Part shown: positions 47,863 through 58,356 of the stretch, one piece after another
Position numbering within the stretch: position 1 is the stretch's first letter
Layout of the letters: each line of letters opens with the position of its first letter
Assembly (NCBI RefSeq): GCF_023716465.1
Contig: NZ_CP092415.1
Coordinates: 3,511,501-3,575,500, forward strand
DNA from: Flagellimonas marinaquae
GTDB lineage: Bacteria; Bacteroidota; Bacteroidia; Flavobacteriales; Flavobacteriaceae
Reading direction: 5' to 3'
Length of the DNA: 64,000 nucleotides
Position numbers and translations under genes: made by a program
The notes under the pieces: model-generated
What the model saw: the letters and a program-made list of their open reading frames with translations, nothing else
Told to the model about the DNA's origin: nothing
Databases searched by the model: none

Positions 47863-50724
47863 ATGATCAATTACGAAGAACATATTGAGGTTAAGGGCGC
47901 AAGGGTCCATAATCTAAAGAATATTGATGTTACGATCCCACGTGAAAAATTGGTGGTCATCACCGGACTTTCGGGCAGTGGAAAGTCCTCTTTGGCCTTT
48001 GATACGATCTATGCCGAGGGGCAACGAAGATATATTGAAACTTTTTCGGCCTACGCCAGACAGTTTTTGGGCGGTTTGGAACGCCCGGATGTGGATAAGA
48101 TCGATGGGCTCTCTCCTGTGATCGCCATAGAGCAGAAAACCACCTCCAAATCCCCACGTTCCACTGTGGGAACCATTACAGAGGTTTACGATTTTTTACG
48201 TCTACTTTTTGCTAGAGCAGGCGATGCATACAGCTATAACACGGGTGAAAAAATGGTGAGTTACAGCGATGAACAGATCAAGGATTTGATCATTGAGTCT
48301 TACCAGGACAAAAAAATAAATGTGTTGGCTCCCGTGATCAAATCCAGAAAAGGACACTACCGCGAACTTTTTGAGCAGATTGCAAAGCAAGGATTTGTAA
48401 AAGTGCGGGTCGATGAGGAAATTACCGACATTACCAAAGGAATGAAGGTTGACCGTTACAAAACCCACGATATTGAAATTGTGATAGATCGTTTAAAAGT
48501 GGGAAATAGCGAGGATTTCCATAAACGCTTGAGCGAGACCATAAATACGGCGATGTACAGTGGTGAAAATGTTCTTATGATCTTGGAAGAAGGGGAAACG
48601 GTGCCAAGATATTTCAGTCGGGACCTAATGTGCCCGACCACAGGTATCTCCTATCCAACACCGGAACCCAACACCTTTTCTTTTAACTCACCTAAAGGAA
48701 TGTGTCCAGAGTGCAGTGGTTTGGGGCATGTATACCAGGTAAATGTGGATAAAATCATTCCAAACAGAAAATTATCCATAAAATCCGGAGGCCTAGCTCC
48801 CTTGGGAGAGTACAAAAAGTCTTGGGCCTTTAAACAATTGGAAACTATTGCGCAGCGCTACAATTTTGAATTGACCGATCCCATTGAAAAAATTCCAGAA
48901 GAAGCCATGGACGTTATTTTGAACGGTGGTAAGGAAAGTTTTGAGGTGGATTCTAAAAGTCTAGGGGTTAAAAGACAATATAAAATCGATTACGAGGGCA
49001 TCTCCAACTTTATCAAAACCCAATATAATGAAGCCAACTCAACATCTATAAAAAGATGGGCAAAAGATTATATGGACAAAGTGGAATGCCCAAGTTGCAA
49101 TGGATCGCGGTTACGCCAAGAATCATTGTATTTTAAAATTGATGGCAAAAATATTGCGGAACTCGCGCAAATGGATATCGCAGAGTTGGCCGATTTCTTC
49201 AAACACTTGGATGATACCTTGGAGGGCAACCAAAAGATCATTGCGAACGAGATTATAAAGGAAATCAGTGCCCGTGTTGGATTTTTATTGGATGTAGGCC
49301 TGGATTATCTATCATTGAACCGAAGCTCCAAATCACTTTCTGGAGGTGAGGCACAACGTATCCGATTGGCCACCCAAATAGGTTCTCAATTGGTGGGTGT
49401 TCTCTATATCCTGGACGAACCCAGCATAGGACTTCACCAAAGGGACAATGAGCGATTGATACATTCTCTCGAAGCGCTGCGTGATATCGGCAATTCCGTA
49501 ATCGTAGTGGAACATGATCGCGACATGATCGAATGTGCCGACCATGTAATCGATATAGGGCCACGGGCAGGTAAACATGGAGGTAAAATTATTTCCGAAG
49601 GAAGCCCAAAAGAAATGTTGGGTCAAAACACGATTACAGCAAAGTACATTACCGGCGAAATGGAAATTCCCGTACCAGAAAAACGTCGGAAAGGAACCGG
49701 TAAAAAGATAACTCTATCTGGTTGTACGGGCAATAACCTAAAAAATGTAACTGTTGATTTCCCTTTGGGAAAACTGATCGGGGTAACCGGCGTATCGGGA
49801 AGTGGTAAATCCACCTTGGTGAACGAGACCCTCTACCCTATTATGAATGCCCATTATTTTAATGGTGTAAAAAAACCGATGCCCTACAAAAAAATTACAG
49901 GTTTGGAACATATAGACAAGGTCATCGATATCAACCAATCCCCGATAGGGCGCACACCACGGTCCAATCCGGCCACGTACACCGGGGTTTTTAGTGAAAT
50001 TCGATCCCTGTTCGCCAAAACCACCGAAGCAACCATCCGTGGTTACAAACCAGGTAGATTTAGTTTTAACGTTGCCGGTGGACGATGTGAAACTTGTCAG
50101 GGAGGTGGGCTCAAAGTAATTGAAATGAATTTTTTGCCCGATGTGTACGTAGAATGCGAGACCTGTAACGGCAAACGCTTCAATAGGGAAACCTTGGAGA
50201 TCCGGTACAAAGGCAAATCCATTGCCGATGTCCTGGAAATGACCATCAATGAAGCTGTGGATTTTTTTGAGAACATTCCAAAAATCCACCGAAAGCTAAA
50301 GACAATAAAAGATGTAGGTTTGGGTTATATATCATTGGGGCAACAGTCCACTACCCTATCCGGAGGTGAAGCACAACGGGTCAAACTGGCCACCGAACTG
50401 TCCAAACGGGACACAGGAAATACTTTTTACATCCTCGACGAACCTACCACCGGTCTTCATTTCGAAGATATCAGGGTACTTATGGAGGTACTGAACCAAT
50501 TGGTGGACAAAGGCAATACCATCTTGGTCATCGAGCATAATATGGATGTGATAAAAATGATGGACCACATTATAGACATTGGGCATGAAGGTGGTAGAGG
50601 CGGCGGAACGGTAGTTGCCAAGGGTACCCCCGAAGAAGTGGCCAAGGACAAAAAGAGCTATACCGCCAAATTTTTGAAAAAGGAGTTGGAGAACACAAAA
50701 CAAAAAATAAAACACGCAGTTTAA
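47863..50724 (+). CDS. uvrA: UvrA, excinuclease ABC subunit A
   Basis: The product has 953 residues with the two ABC ATPase modules: Walker [14 protein letters not shown] near residue 31 and [13 protein letters not shown] near 645, and signature loops [12 protein letters not shown] and [12 protein letters not shown]. Two zinc modules have C-x-x-C pairs (CPECSGLGH..., CETCQGGG and CETCNG). The DNA-lesion recognition function of UvrA in nucleotide excision repair is secure. The length is normal. The start ATG at 47863 gives [20 protein letters not shown]. It is the last of the run of repair-linked genes and is followed by the LOG-type gene after 14 bases. Confidence 0.98.
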   Translation: MINYEEHIEVKGARVHNLKNIDVTIPREKLVVITGLSGSGKSSLAFDTIYAEGQRRYIETFSAYARQFLGGLERPDVDKIDGLSPVIAIEQKTTSKSPRSTVGTITEVYDFLRLLFARAGDAYSYNTGEKMVSYSDEQIKDLIIESYQDKKINVLAPVIKSRKGHYRELFEQIAKQGFVKVRVDEEITDITKGMKVDRYKTHDIEIVIDRLKVGNSEDFHKRLSETINTAMYSGENVLMILEEGETVPRYFSRDLMCPTTGISYPTPEPNTFSFNSPKGMCPECSGLGHVYQVNVDKIIPNRKLSIKSGGLAPLGEYKKSWAFKQLETIAQRYNFELTDPIEKIPEEAMDVILNGGKESFEVDSKSLGVKRQYKIDYEGISNFIKTQYNEANSTSIKRWAKDYMDKVECPSCNGSRLRQESLYFKIDGKNIAELAQMDIAELADFFKHLDDTLEGNQKIIANEIIKEISARVGFLLDVGLDYLSLNRSSKSLSGGEAQRIRLATQIGSQLVGVLYILDEPSIGLHQRDNERLIHSLEALRDIGNSVIVVEHDRDMIECADHVIDIGPRAGKHGGKIISEGSPKEMLGQNTITAKYITGEMEIPVPEKRRKGTGKKITLSGCTGNNLKNVTVDFPLGKLIGVTGVSGSGKSTLVNETLYPIMNAHYFNGVKKPMPYKKITGLEHIDKVIDINQSPIGRTPRSNPATYTGVFSEIRSLFAKTTEATIRGYKPGRFSFNVAGGRCETCQGGGLKVIEMNFLPDVYVECETCNGKRFNRETLEIRYKGKSIADVLEMTINEAVDFFENIPKIHRKLKTIKDVGLGYISLGQQSTTLSGGEAQRVKLATELSKRDTGNTFYILDEPTTGLHFEDIRVLMEVLNQLVDKGNTILVIEHNMDVIKMMDHIIDIGHEGGRGGGTVVAKGTPEEVAKDKKSYTAKFLKKELENTKQKIKHAV

Positions 50725-50738
50725 AACACTATACAACT

Positions 50739-51431
50739 ATGCAAATGCGCAAAGAACAACATTCCAAAGGATGGAATGAAATTAAGACAAACGATTCGTG
50801 GGCCATATTTAAAATTATGGGCGAATTTGTTAATGGATTCGAAAAAATGAGCGTAATCGGGCCGTGTGTATCCATTTTTGGATCGGCGCGGGTACGACCG
50901 GGACATCAATATTACGATTTAGCCGTACGGATCTCACAAAAAATCGCGGAAGCGGGTTATGGAGTCATTACTGGCGGTGGACCCGGAATTATGGAAGCGG
51001 GAAACAAAGGAGCCAACCTGGCCGGCGGTACTTCTGTGGGCTTAAATATAGACCTACCCTTCGAACAGCACGATAACCCCTATATCGACGATGATAAAAG
51101 TCTGGATTTTGATTACTTTTTTGTTAGAAAGGTAATGTTCGTAAAATACTCACAAGGCTTTGTTGTGATGCCCGGAGGCTTTGGTACATTGGACGAGTTT
51201 TTTGAGGCCCTGACACTTATCCAGACACATAAAATCCATACATTCCCTATAATTCTTGTGGGCAGTGAATTTTGGAAAGGTCTGCTCGATTGGATCAAGA
51301 ACACCTTGGTCGAGGAAGGGAACATAAGTCCAAAAGACCTAGATTTGATTAAATTGGCCGATACAGAGGATGAAGTTGTGGAAATAATAGATGCTTTCTA
51401 CAAAGGCCGAACCTTAAGCCCAAACTTTTAA
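50739..51431 (+). CDS. LOG-type Rossmann-fold protein (TIGR00730)
   Basis: The product has 230 residues. The motifs are SIFGSARVRPG, GGGPGIMEAGNKGA and the signature MPGGFGTLDEFFEAL (PGGxGTxxE). Such proteins in bacteria hydrolyse nucleoside 5'-monophosphates (cytokinin riboside phosphate phosphoribohydrolase) or have related purine roles, and are often mis-called lysine decarboxylase. The N-terminus has about 45 extra residues before the fold. It follows uvrA after 14 bases and ends 10 bases before the next gene, so it is probably in the same transcript. Confidence 0.92.
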   Translation: MQMRKEQHSKGWNEIKTNDSWAIFKIMGEFVNGFEKMSVIGPCVSIFGSARVRPGHQYYDLAVRISQKIAEAGYGVITGGGPGIMEAGNKGANLAGGTSVGLNIDLPFEQHDNPYIDDDKSLDFDYFFVRKVMFVKYSQGFVVMPGGFGTLDEFFEALTLIQTHKIHTFPIILVGSEFWKGLLDWIKNTLVEEGNISPKDLDLIKLADTEDEVVEIIDAFYKGRTLSPNF

Positions 51432-51441
51432 CATTACCACA

Positions 51442-54276
51442 TTGGCTTATCGTTTCGTATTTTTTGGCGTTCTGCTGCAATGCATTTTGTTGTGCCCGAA
51501 TATATCGGCGCAACATACCAATGAAATTGTGGCTACCCTCGATGGACCTACCCATCAAATACGAATACGGCAACATTTTACCTATGTAAACCAATCGGAC
51601 AAAGGACTTTCCACCCTTTATTTTAACGATTGGAACCATGCCTATTCCAATAAAAATACCGCATTGGCAAAAAGGTTCGCGGAAGAGTTTAACCGCAGTC
51701 TCCATTTGGCAAAAGATAGGGAAAGGGGAAAAACCACGATAAGGACCATAGTTGATCAAAACTATGCCGGGCTCGACTGGAATCGAATAGGTAACATGGA
51801 TTATATCGCCGTTTCCCTTAATGAGGTACTTAAACCGGGGGAATCGATCCAACTGTTTTTTACCTATACCATTAGATTGCCCGATGCCAAGTTTACCGGC
51901 TATGGCCATTTAAACAACCAAGGTTTCAACCTTAAGGATTGGTATTTTACCCCTGCTGTTTTCGATGATGATTGGAAATTGTACAACAACATTAACTTGG
52001 ATGATCTATATACCGATGTTACCGATACCAGAATCAATTTCACCTATCCCGAAGACTTGTTTTTGGCGTCCAACTATCGCACATCCAACATTTCCAATTT
52101 TCCTGGTGGGCATCATGTACAGCTTCTCGGGGACAATAGAAAAAATTGCGAGATTATCTTAACAGCTGATGATAGATTCACCAAACATGTTACCGAGCAC
52201 GTTACCATAACCACAGATATAGAATCCAACAAATATGGCGAAATAGCCCAAGGTATTTCCATTAATAAGGTTTCGCAATTTTTAAACGAAAATTTGGGCC
52301 GTTACCCCCATGGCAACCTATTGGTCAGCGAGTTCGACTATAGCAAATCACCTTTATATGGCATAAGCCAACTCCCTTCATTTATTAGGCCGTACGAGGA
52401 GCAATTTCAGTTTGAAATGAAGTTCCTAAAAACGGCCATCCGCAATTATCTGAAAGAGTCTTTGTACCTAAATCCGCGCGAAGAACGCTGGGTGAACGAT
52501 GCAATCGGTTACTACCTTATGATAAAATATGTGGAAGAGTACTATCCCGATCAAAAACTGGCAGGAAAGCTATCACGAATTTGGGGCATAAAGAACTTTC
52601 ATTTTGCACAAATGGATTTTAATGAGCAATACGCACTATTTAGTATGCTCTCGGCAAGGAAAAACATCGATCAGGCCCTGACCACCCGAAACGATTCCCT
52701 AATCAAATTCAACCAAAAGATCGCGAATAGTTACAAGGCCGGGCTGGGCATGTCCTATTTATCGGCCTATTTGGGCGAGAAAAAAGTGGACAGTACCGTA
52801 CTTGATTTTTATCAGAACCATAAACTGAAACAATACGTATCCGCTAAAGATTTTCATAACACAATCAAAAAATATGCGGATAAAGAAGTGGATTGGTTCT
52901 TTGATTCTTATGTGAACACGGACAAAAAAATCGATTTCAAAATCAAAAAAATCAAAAAAACAGAGGATTCCATCACTTTTGTACTAAAGAACAAACGAGG
53001 AACCAATGTGCCCATATCCGTTTTTGGGCTCGAAAAGGATTCCGTGGTTTCGCAATATTGGTTTTCCGGAATTGATACCACCAAGAGCGTTACCATACCA
53101 AGACAAGGTGAAGATCGTTTAGTGCTGAACTATGATCAAAAAATACCTGAGTTCAACCAAAGGGACAATTGGAAAACCTTGAACGGTTTTTTTTCCAGTA
53201 ACAAAAAGCTCAAGTTTCAATTTTTCAAGGATACGGAAGACCCCTATTACAACCAGATATTTTATGTGCCCATAGTCAACTTTAATTTATACGACGGGAT
53301 AACCCCAGGATTACGCCTCTATAACAAAACCTTTTTGGAACGCCCTTTCCAATACGATATTTCCCCGACGTATTCCTTTTTGGAGCGCACCTTGGTGGGA
53401 AAGGCCAGTTTACGCTATCGCAAGTACCATAACAAAACTGGATTGTTTGTAACCAATTATTCGTTTTCCACATCTACATCGCACTTTCAGGAAAATTCCA
53501 GATTTACCACATTGACACCTGCCGTTAGTTTTGGGTGGCGACCGGACGACCTTTTATCCAACCGAAGACAATACTTATTGTTCAGGTACAGGAACGTTTT
53601 TAGGAATATAGACGAGAATTTGGAAGGCCAATTGGACACGGAACCCGACTATGGTGTTATGAATGTTCGGTTTACCGATGTGGACAATAACATTTTGAAT
53701 TATTCCTCTTGGTTTATTGATGCCCAACATTCCAGTGACTTCACTAAAGTTGCGTTTGAATGGGAATACAGAAAACTGTTCCAAAGCAATAGACAATTGA
53801 ACCTTCGAGTGTATGCCGGAAAATTCTTGAGGAACACAACCGAATCCGATTTTTTCAGCTTTGCGCTGGACAGACCCACGGACTATATGTTCGACCTAAA
53901 CTATCTGGGAAGGTCCGAAAGTTCTGGAATATATAGCCAACAGGTAATTATTGCCGAAGGAGGGTTTAAATCGAAACTCGAAAATCCATATGCCAACGAT
54001 TGGATAGCTACGACCAACGCGAGCACGAACATATGGCGTTGGGTGGAAGCCTATGGCGATTTGGGCTTCATTAAAAATAAAGGCCAAAACACCCGTTTTG
54101 TATACGACTCCGGTGTTCGCCTAAATTTGGTTACGGATTACTTTGAGCTTTACTTTCCCGTATATTCAAATAGAGGTTGGGAAATCGCCCAGGACAATTA
54201 CGAAGAAAGAATCCGTTTTATAGTCACCATAAGCCCGAAAACCCTTATCGGGCTCTTCACAAGGAAGTGGTTTTGA
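51442..54276 (+). CDS. M1-peptidase-like exported protein with apparent lost zinc site and C-terminal beta-barrel
   Basis: The frame starts with TTG at 51442 and gives 944 residues with a signal peptide (about 1-23, ending CPNISAQ). No ATG lies nearby. Residues to about 480 resemble M1-family aminopeptidases (an N-terminal beta domain, then the helical catalytic part). At the GAMEN position I read YGISQL (307-311), and at the HExxH-x18-E positions K330-TAI-R334 and D353 in ERWVNDAIGYYLM. All three zinc ligands therefore seem replaced, so no protease activity is expected. From about residue 590 alternating strands and a final aromatic segment (GLFTRKWF) suggest an outer-membrane barrel. The function is unknown. 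Confidence 0.75.
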   Translation: MAYRFVFFGVLLQCILLCPNISAQHTNEIVATLDGPTHQIRIRQHFTYVNQSDKGLSTLYFNDWNHAYSNKNTALAKRFAEEFNRSLHLAKDRERGKTTIRTIVDQNYAGLDWNRIGNMDYIAVSLNEVLKPGESIQLFFTYTIRLPDAKFTGYGHLNNQGFNLKDWYFTPAVFDDDWKLYNNINLDDLYTDVTDTRINFTYPEDLFLASNYRTSNISNFPGGHHVQLLGDNRKNCEIILTADDRFTKHVTEHVTITTDIESNKYGEIAQGISINKVSQFLNENLGRYPHGNLLVSEFDYSKSPLYGISQLPSFIRPYEEQFQFEMKFLKTAIRNYLKESLYLNPREERWVNDAIGYYLMIKYVEEYYPDQKLAGKLSRIWGIKNFHFAQMDFNEQYALFSMLSARKNIDQALTTRNDSLIKFNQKIANSYKAGLGMSYLSAYLGEKKVDSTVLDFYQNHKLKQYVSAKDFHNTIKKYADKEVDWFFDSYVNTDKKIDFKIKKIKKTEDSITFVLKNKRGTNVPISVFGLEKDSVVSQYWFSGIDTTKSVTIPRQGEDRLVLNYDQKIPEFNQRDNWKTLNGFFSSNKKLKFQFFKDTEDPYYNQIFYVPIVNFNLYDGITPGLRLYNKTFLERPFQYDISPTYSFLERTLVGKASLRYRKYHNKTGLFVTNYSFSTSTSHFQENSRFTTLTPAVSFGWRPDDLLSNRRQYLLFRYRNVFRNIDENLEGQLDTEPDYGVMNVRFTDVDNNILNYSSWFIDAQHSSDFTKVAFEWEYRKLFQSNRQLNLRVYAGKFLRNTTESDFFSFALDRPTDYMFDLNYLGRSESSGIYSQQVIIAEGGFKSKLENPYANDWIATTNASTNIWRWVEAYGDLGFIKNKGQNTRFVYDSGVRLNLVTDYFELYFPVYSNRGWEIAQDNYEERIRFIVTISPKTLIGLFTRKWF

Positions 54277-54406
54277 TTATCATATTGATAATTGAACACT
54301 TCTTTTTGGTTATATAATTAACATATAATAGATTTTTTCAGTGTATTTTTAACTTTTTTTCAATTTATTAGTGCGGATTGCTATTGCTATTTTGACTCGT
54401 TTTTAA

Positions 54407-54414
54407 TACTTTTG
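54407..54414 (+). promoter_or_regulatory. -7 promoter element of the second fused E1 gene
   Basis: TACTTTTG matches TAnnTTTG, 19 bases upstream of the ATG at 54434. The 157-base gap before it is AT-rich and holds no other feature I can support. Confidence 0.6.
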
Positions 54415-54433
54415 CAGAAATCTTCAATACCTT

Positions 54434-56845
54434 ATGAAACCCAACCCAAGTACTAGCAACGATATTTCTTTTGACGATTTCAAAACGCAGATCCTTAAAG
54501 ATTATGAGATTGCCGTTACCAGCAGGGAATGTAGTTTAATGGGAAGACGGGAAGTACTGTCCGGCAAGGCCAAGTTCGGAATTTTTGGGGACGGAAAAGA
54601 GCTCCCACAGTTGGCAATGGCAAGGGCTTTTCAGAATGGGGATTTTAGGAGCGGATACTATCGCGACCAAACATTTATGATGGCATTGGGTTATTTGGAC
54701 CCAAAATCTTTCTTTCATGGCCTATACGCCACTACAGATTTGGAAAAAGAACCTATGAGTGCAGGCCGTCAAATGGGAGGCCATTTTGGTACCCACAGCT
54801 TAAACGAGGATGGAACTTGGAAAAACCTGACCGAACAAAAAAACAGTAGTGCCGATATCTCGTGCACCGCAGGTCAAATGCCTCGTTTGCTAGGACTTGC
54901 ACAAGCTTCCAAAATTTACCGAAACGTAGAAGGAATAGAACAATCGAATTTTTCCAACAATGGAAATGAAGTCGCTTGGGGCACTATAGGAAACGCAAGT
55001 ACCAGCGAAGGGCATTTTTTTGAAACACTCAATGCTGCCGGGGTAATGCAAGTTCCCATGGTTATCTGTATTTGGGACGATGAGTACGGCATTTCGGTCC
55101 CATCCGAATTCCATACCACCAAAGGAAGTATTTCTGAAGCACTTAGCGGACTGCAAAGGGACGAAGAAAAGAATGGTTTTGAGATTTTAAAAGTACACGG
55201 TTGGGATTATACGGCACTTATCCACACCTTTGAGAATGCCTCCGACATTGCTCGGGAACAACATGTACCCGTAATTTTACATGTAACGGAACTTACGCAG
55301 CCACAGGGTCACTCTACCTCTGGGTCACACGAAAGATACAAATCTTCCGAGCGTTTGGAGTGGGAACGCGAAAACGATTGTAACAAGCGTTTTAGGGAGT
55401 GGATCATAGAAAACGGTATTAGCACCGAAGAAGAACTCAAAAAAACGGAGAGGGAGATCAAACAAAAGGTAAGGGCTGCCAAAAAAGAAGCTTGGACCGA
55501 ATTCCTGAGCCCTCAAATACAAGCTAAAAAAGTATTGGTTCAGTTATTGGACCAAGCAGCAAGCAAAAGTCCGAACAGAGCTTTTATCACTAAGCTAAAA
55601 AATGACTTGATCGCAATTGAGGAGCCCCTTAAAAAAGATTTGGCCACTAAATCCCGAAAGGCATTGCGTTATCTCTTGGGCGAAACAAGCCCGGAAAAGA
55701 AAGCGCTTCAGCAGTGGGTGGACAACTATATTAAAAATGGTGAATATGAGTATGGTTCGCATCTTTATAACGAAATTGGCAATAAAGCAACATCCATTGC
55801 ACCGGTACCCCCCATCTATTCTGAAGATGCCGAAGAAGTTGACGGACGTGTAATCCTTAGGGACAATTTTGACAAACTGTTCACCAAATATCCAGAAGCT
55901 TTGGTATTTGGCGAGGATACGGGCAATATTGGCGATGTTAACCAAGGTCTGGAAGGACTTCAAAAAAAGTTTGGCAAACTTAGGGTCGCCGATACGGGTA
56001 TCCGCGAGACCACTATAATTGGTCAGGGAATCGGTATGGCCCTTAGAGGACTCCGCCCAATTGCGGAAATACAATATTTGGATTATATCCTGTATGCGAT
56101 CCAAACCTTGAGCGACGATTTGGCTACCTTAATGTACAGAACCGTAGGAAAACAAAAAGCACCGTTGATCGTTCGTACCAGAGGACACCGTTTAGAAGGA
56201 ATATGGCACTCCGGTTCACCCATGGGCGGTCTGGTGCACTTATTGCGGGGCATGTATATTCTGGCCCCAAGGAACATGACACAGGCTGCAGGCTTTTACA
56301 ATACTTTGATGAAGAGTGATGAACCGGCCTTGATCATTGAAAGTTTGAACGGATATCGCCTAAAAGAAAGAAAACCGGACAACTTAGGTGAGTACTGTAC
56401 ACCAATCGGCAAGGTCGAAACATTAAAAGAGGGCAAGGACGTTACCCTGCTATCTTACGGTTCCACCTTAAGGATTGTAGAAAAAGTAGCCCAAGATCTT
56501 TTGGAAGTTGGTATTGATGCCGAAGTTATAGACGCCCAATCCTTGTTGCCTTTTGATTTGGAACACGATGTGGTAAAAAGTCTGCAAAAAACCAATAGGC
56601 TTTTGGTTATCGATGAGGATGTACCAGGCGGATGTTCGGCATATCTGATGCAAGAAGTGGTGGAAAAACAAGGAGGCTACCGCTATTTGGATAGCAAACC
56701 ACAAACGTTGACAGCCAAGGCACATCGACCGGCCTATGCATCGGACGGAGATTATTTTTCAAAACCAAATGCGGAGGATATTTTTGAAAAAGTGTACCAC
56801 ATAATGCACGAATCCGACCCACAAACTTATCCCGCCCTGCGGTAG
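54434..56845 (+). CDS. Second fused E1 alpha/beta 2-oxoacid dehydrogenase, diverged ThDP motif
   Basis: The product has 803 residues and the same alpha-beta order as the fused E1 at 9386-11365. An E1-alpha-like part (to about 400) has GRQMGGHFGTHSLN and the ThDP region IGNASTSEGHFFETLN ... ICIWDDEYGISVP. Where the first E1 has GEGA and ENN, this one has GNAS and WDD. The E1-beta part begins about 470 (VFGEDTGNIGDVNQGLEG, DTGIRETTIIGQGIGMALRG), then a transketolase C-terminal domain with LLSYGSTLRIVEKV. It is likely an active decarboxylase of another 2-oxoacid, but metal binding may differ. No E2 or E3 is adjacent. Confidence 0.85.
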   Translation: MKPNPSTSNDISFDDFKTQILKDYEIAVTSRECSLMGRREVLSGKAKFGIFGDGKELPQLAMARAFQNGDFRSGYYRDQTFMMALGYLDPKSFFHGLYATTDLEKEPMSAGRQMGGHFGTHSLNEDGTWKNLTEQKNSSADISCTAGQMPRLLGLAQASKIYRNVEGIEQSNFSNNGNEVAWGTIGNASTSEGHFFETLNAAGVMQVPMVICIWDDEYGISVPSEFHTTKGSISEALSGLQRDEEKNGFEILKVHGWDYTALIHTFENASDIAREQHVPVILHVTELTQPQGHSTSGSHERYKSSERLEWERENDCNKRFREWIIENGISTEEELKKTEREIKQKVRAAKKEAWTEFLSPQIQAKKVLVQLLDQAASKSPNRAFITKLKNDLIAIEEPLKKDLATKSRKALRYLLGETSPEKKALQQWVDNYIKNGEYEYGSHLYNEIGNKATSIAPVPPIYSEDAEEVDGRVILRDNFDKLFTKYPEALVFGEDTGNIGDVNQGLEGLQKKFGKLRVADTGIRETTIIGQGIGMALRGLRPIAEIQYLDYILYAIQTLSDDLATLMYRTVGKQKAPLIVRTRGHRLEGIWHSGSPMGGLVHLLRGMYILAPRNMTQAAGFYNTLMKSDEPALIIESLNGYRLKERKPDNLGEYCTPIGKVETLKEGKDVTLLSYGSTLRIVEKVAQDLLEVGIDAEVIDAQSLLPFDLEHDVVKSLQKTNRLLVIDEDVPGGCSAYLMQEVVEKQGGYRYLDSKPQTLTAKAHRPAYASDGDYFSKPNAEDIFEKVYHIMHESDPQTYPALR

Positions 56846-56943
56846 TTTCTCATAAAGATCAACTCAAAAGTACCTTTCGTCAATTAAAGTTGTGTTTTTA
56901 GAAACATAATTTATATTTTCACGGGGATTAATTTTTTCCCCAC

Positions 56944-57321
56944 ATGAAAAACAACACTTTGATCCACTTTGGGCTGGCACTTTTAAGGATTGTACCATCT
57001 GCATTTATGCTAACCCATGGTTACCCCAAATTAATGAATCTCATCAATGGCAACACAGAATTCGCGAACCCATTTGGAATTGGGCAGGCGCCTTCACTTT
57101 TTTTGGCCGTTGTCGCCGAATTTATATGCCCGCTATTGATCATTATTGGTTTTAAGACCCGATGGGCTGCCATACCCACCGCAATTACCATGTTCGTTGC
57201 CGGTTTTATGATTCACGGTGCTGATCCATTCGGCACAAAGGAAAAAGCTTTGCTTTACCTTACCGTATTTGTGGTTATAATGCTATTGGGGCCTGGCAAA
57301 TACAGCGTGGATAAAAAGTAA
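56944..57321 (+). CDS. DoxX family membrane protein
   Basis: The product has 125 residues with four membrane helices (PF07681 type). FGLALLRIVPSAFMLTHGYPKLMNL opens it, AVVAEFICPLLIIIGFKTRWAAIPTAITMFVAGFMIHG follows, and the end is YLTVFVVIMLLGPGKYSVD. DoxX proteins are small quinone- or thiosulfate-linked or detoxification-linked membrane proteins, with the exact role unclear in Bacteroidetes. It ends 7 bases before the holA stop. Confidence 0.9.
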   Translation: MKNNTLIHFGLALLRIVPSAFMLTHGYPKLMNLINGNTEFANPFGIGQAPSLFLAVVAEFICPLLIIIGFKTRWAAIPTAITMFVAGFMIHGADPFGTKEKALLYLTVFVVIMLLGPGKYSVDKK

Positions 57322-57328
57322 CAATCGT

Positions 57329-58330
57329 TTAGATTATTTCAGATAGGAGTTCTTTCAACAGATCGGCCTGTGCCATGTTACTGGCTCCTACTCCTTTACT
57401 TTTTAAATCCAATACCCTTAAATTGGAGATGATGCCACTTACCCTTTTCATGGGATAGTTTCGAGCCGCCACAACATACTCATTTACAAAATATGGGTTT
57501 ACACCGAGTACTTTGGCCACATTCCCGGGAGAATGGTCGCTCAGTCCATGATATTGCAATAATTGCGTGAAAAATGTATTCAGAAGGGTTATGGTGACCA
57601 CAAAAGGGTTGTCCTTGGGATTTTGGGCAAAATAATCAATGATCCTGGACGCTTTTTTTACGTTGCGCTCTCCGATCGCCTTCTTCAATTCAAAATTATT
57701 GAAATCCTTGCTAATGCCAATATGCTCTTCGATAAGGTCGGGCGTAATTTCCGTTGATGGAGGCACGATCAACGTGAGTTTGTCCAGCTCGTTGCTTATT
57801 TTGCTCAGATCCGTGCCCAAAAACTCCACTAGCATAACACAGGACTTGGGCGATATTTTATATTTTTTGCTGGCCAAGGTTCTTCTGATCCAATCCGCCA
57901 CCTGATTATCGTACAGTTTTTTGCTCTCAAAGAGCTCTCCCGTTTTTTTAATGGTCTTGTACAATTTTTTTCGCTTGTCCAACTTTTTGTATTTGTAGCA
58001 AAGCACAAGAATGGTGGTCGGTTGGGGGTTTTCTGCGTAAGAGGATAAATTTTCTATGGTCCTGGAAAGATGCTGCGCCTCTTTTACGATCACAACCTGG
58101 TATTCTGCCATCATCGGGAACCTCTTGGCATTGGCAACAACTTCGTCCACCGTGGTATCCTTCCCGTACAACACCATCTGATTAAACCCTTTTTCGTCAT
58201 CTGTCAGCACATTTTCTGCAATGTACTGGGAAATTCGGTCAATATAATATGGCTCCTCCCCCATCAAAAAATAAATGGGCTTTGGATTGCCCTTATTGAT
58301 TTCCCCTACGATCTCTTTTACTTTGTCCAT
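57329..58330 (-). CDS. holA: DNA polymerase III subunit delta
   Basis: The product has 333 residues of the HolA family. The N-terminus has PIYFLMGEEPYYIDRISQYI (Walker-like segment without a working P-loop), then TTVDEVVANAKRFPMMAEYQVVIVKEAQ, VLCYKYKKLDKRKKLYKTIKK, and the C-terminal LRVLDLKSKGVGASNMAQADLLKELLSEI. It opens the beta clamp in the clamp loader. It starts at 58330, only 26 bases from the start of the divergent HsdR-N-like gene. Confidence 0.94.
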   Translation of the reverse strand: MDKVKEIVGEINKGNPKPIYFLMGEEPYYIDRISQYIAENVLTDDEKGFNQMVLYGKDTTVDEVVANAKRFPMMAEYQVVIVKEAQHLSRTIENLSSYAENPQPTTILVLCYKYKKLDKRKKLYKTIKKTGELFESKKLYDNQVADWIRRTLASKKYKISPKSCVMLVEFLGTDLSKISNELDKLTLIVPPSTEITPDLIEEHIGISKDFNNFELKKAIGERNVKKASRIIDYFAQNPKDNPFVVTITLLNTFFTQLLQYHGLSDHSPGNVAKVLGVNPYFVNEYVVAARNYPMKRVSGIISNLRVLDLKSKGVGASNMAQADLLKELLSEII

Positions 58331-58356
58331 TCAAATTATATCACCAGTTTTGTAAA

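Noticed and set aside
50739..51431. Lysine decarboxylase
   Set aside because: The PGGxGTxxE motif identifies the LOG/TIGR00730 family, which lacks decarboxylase features.
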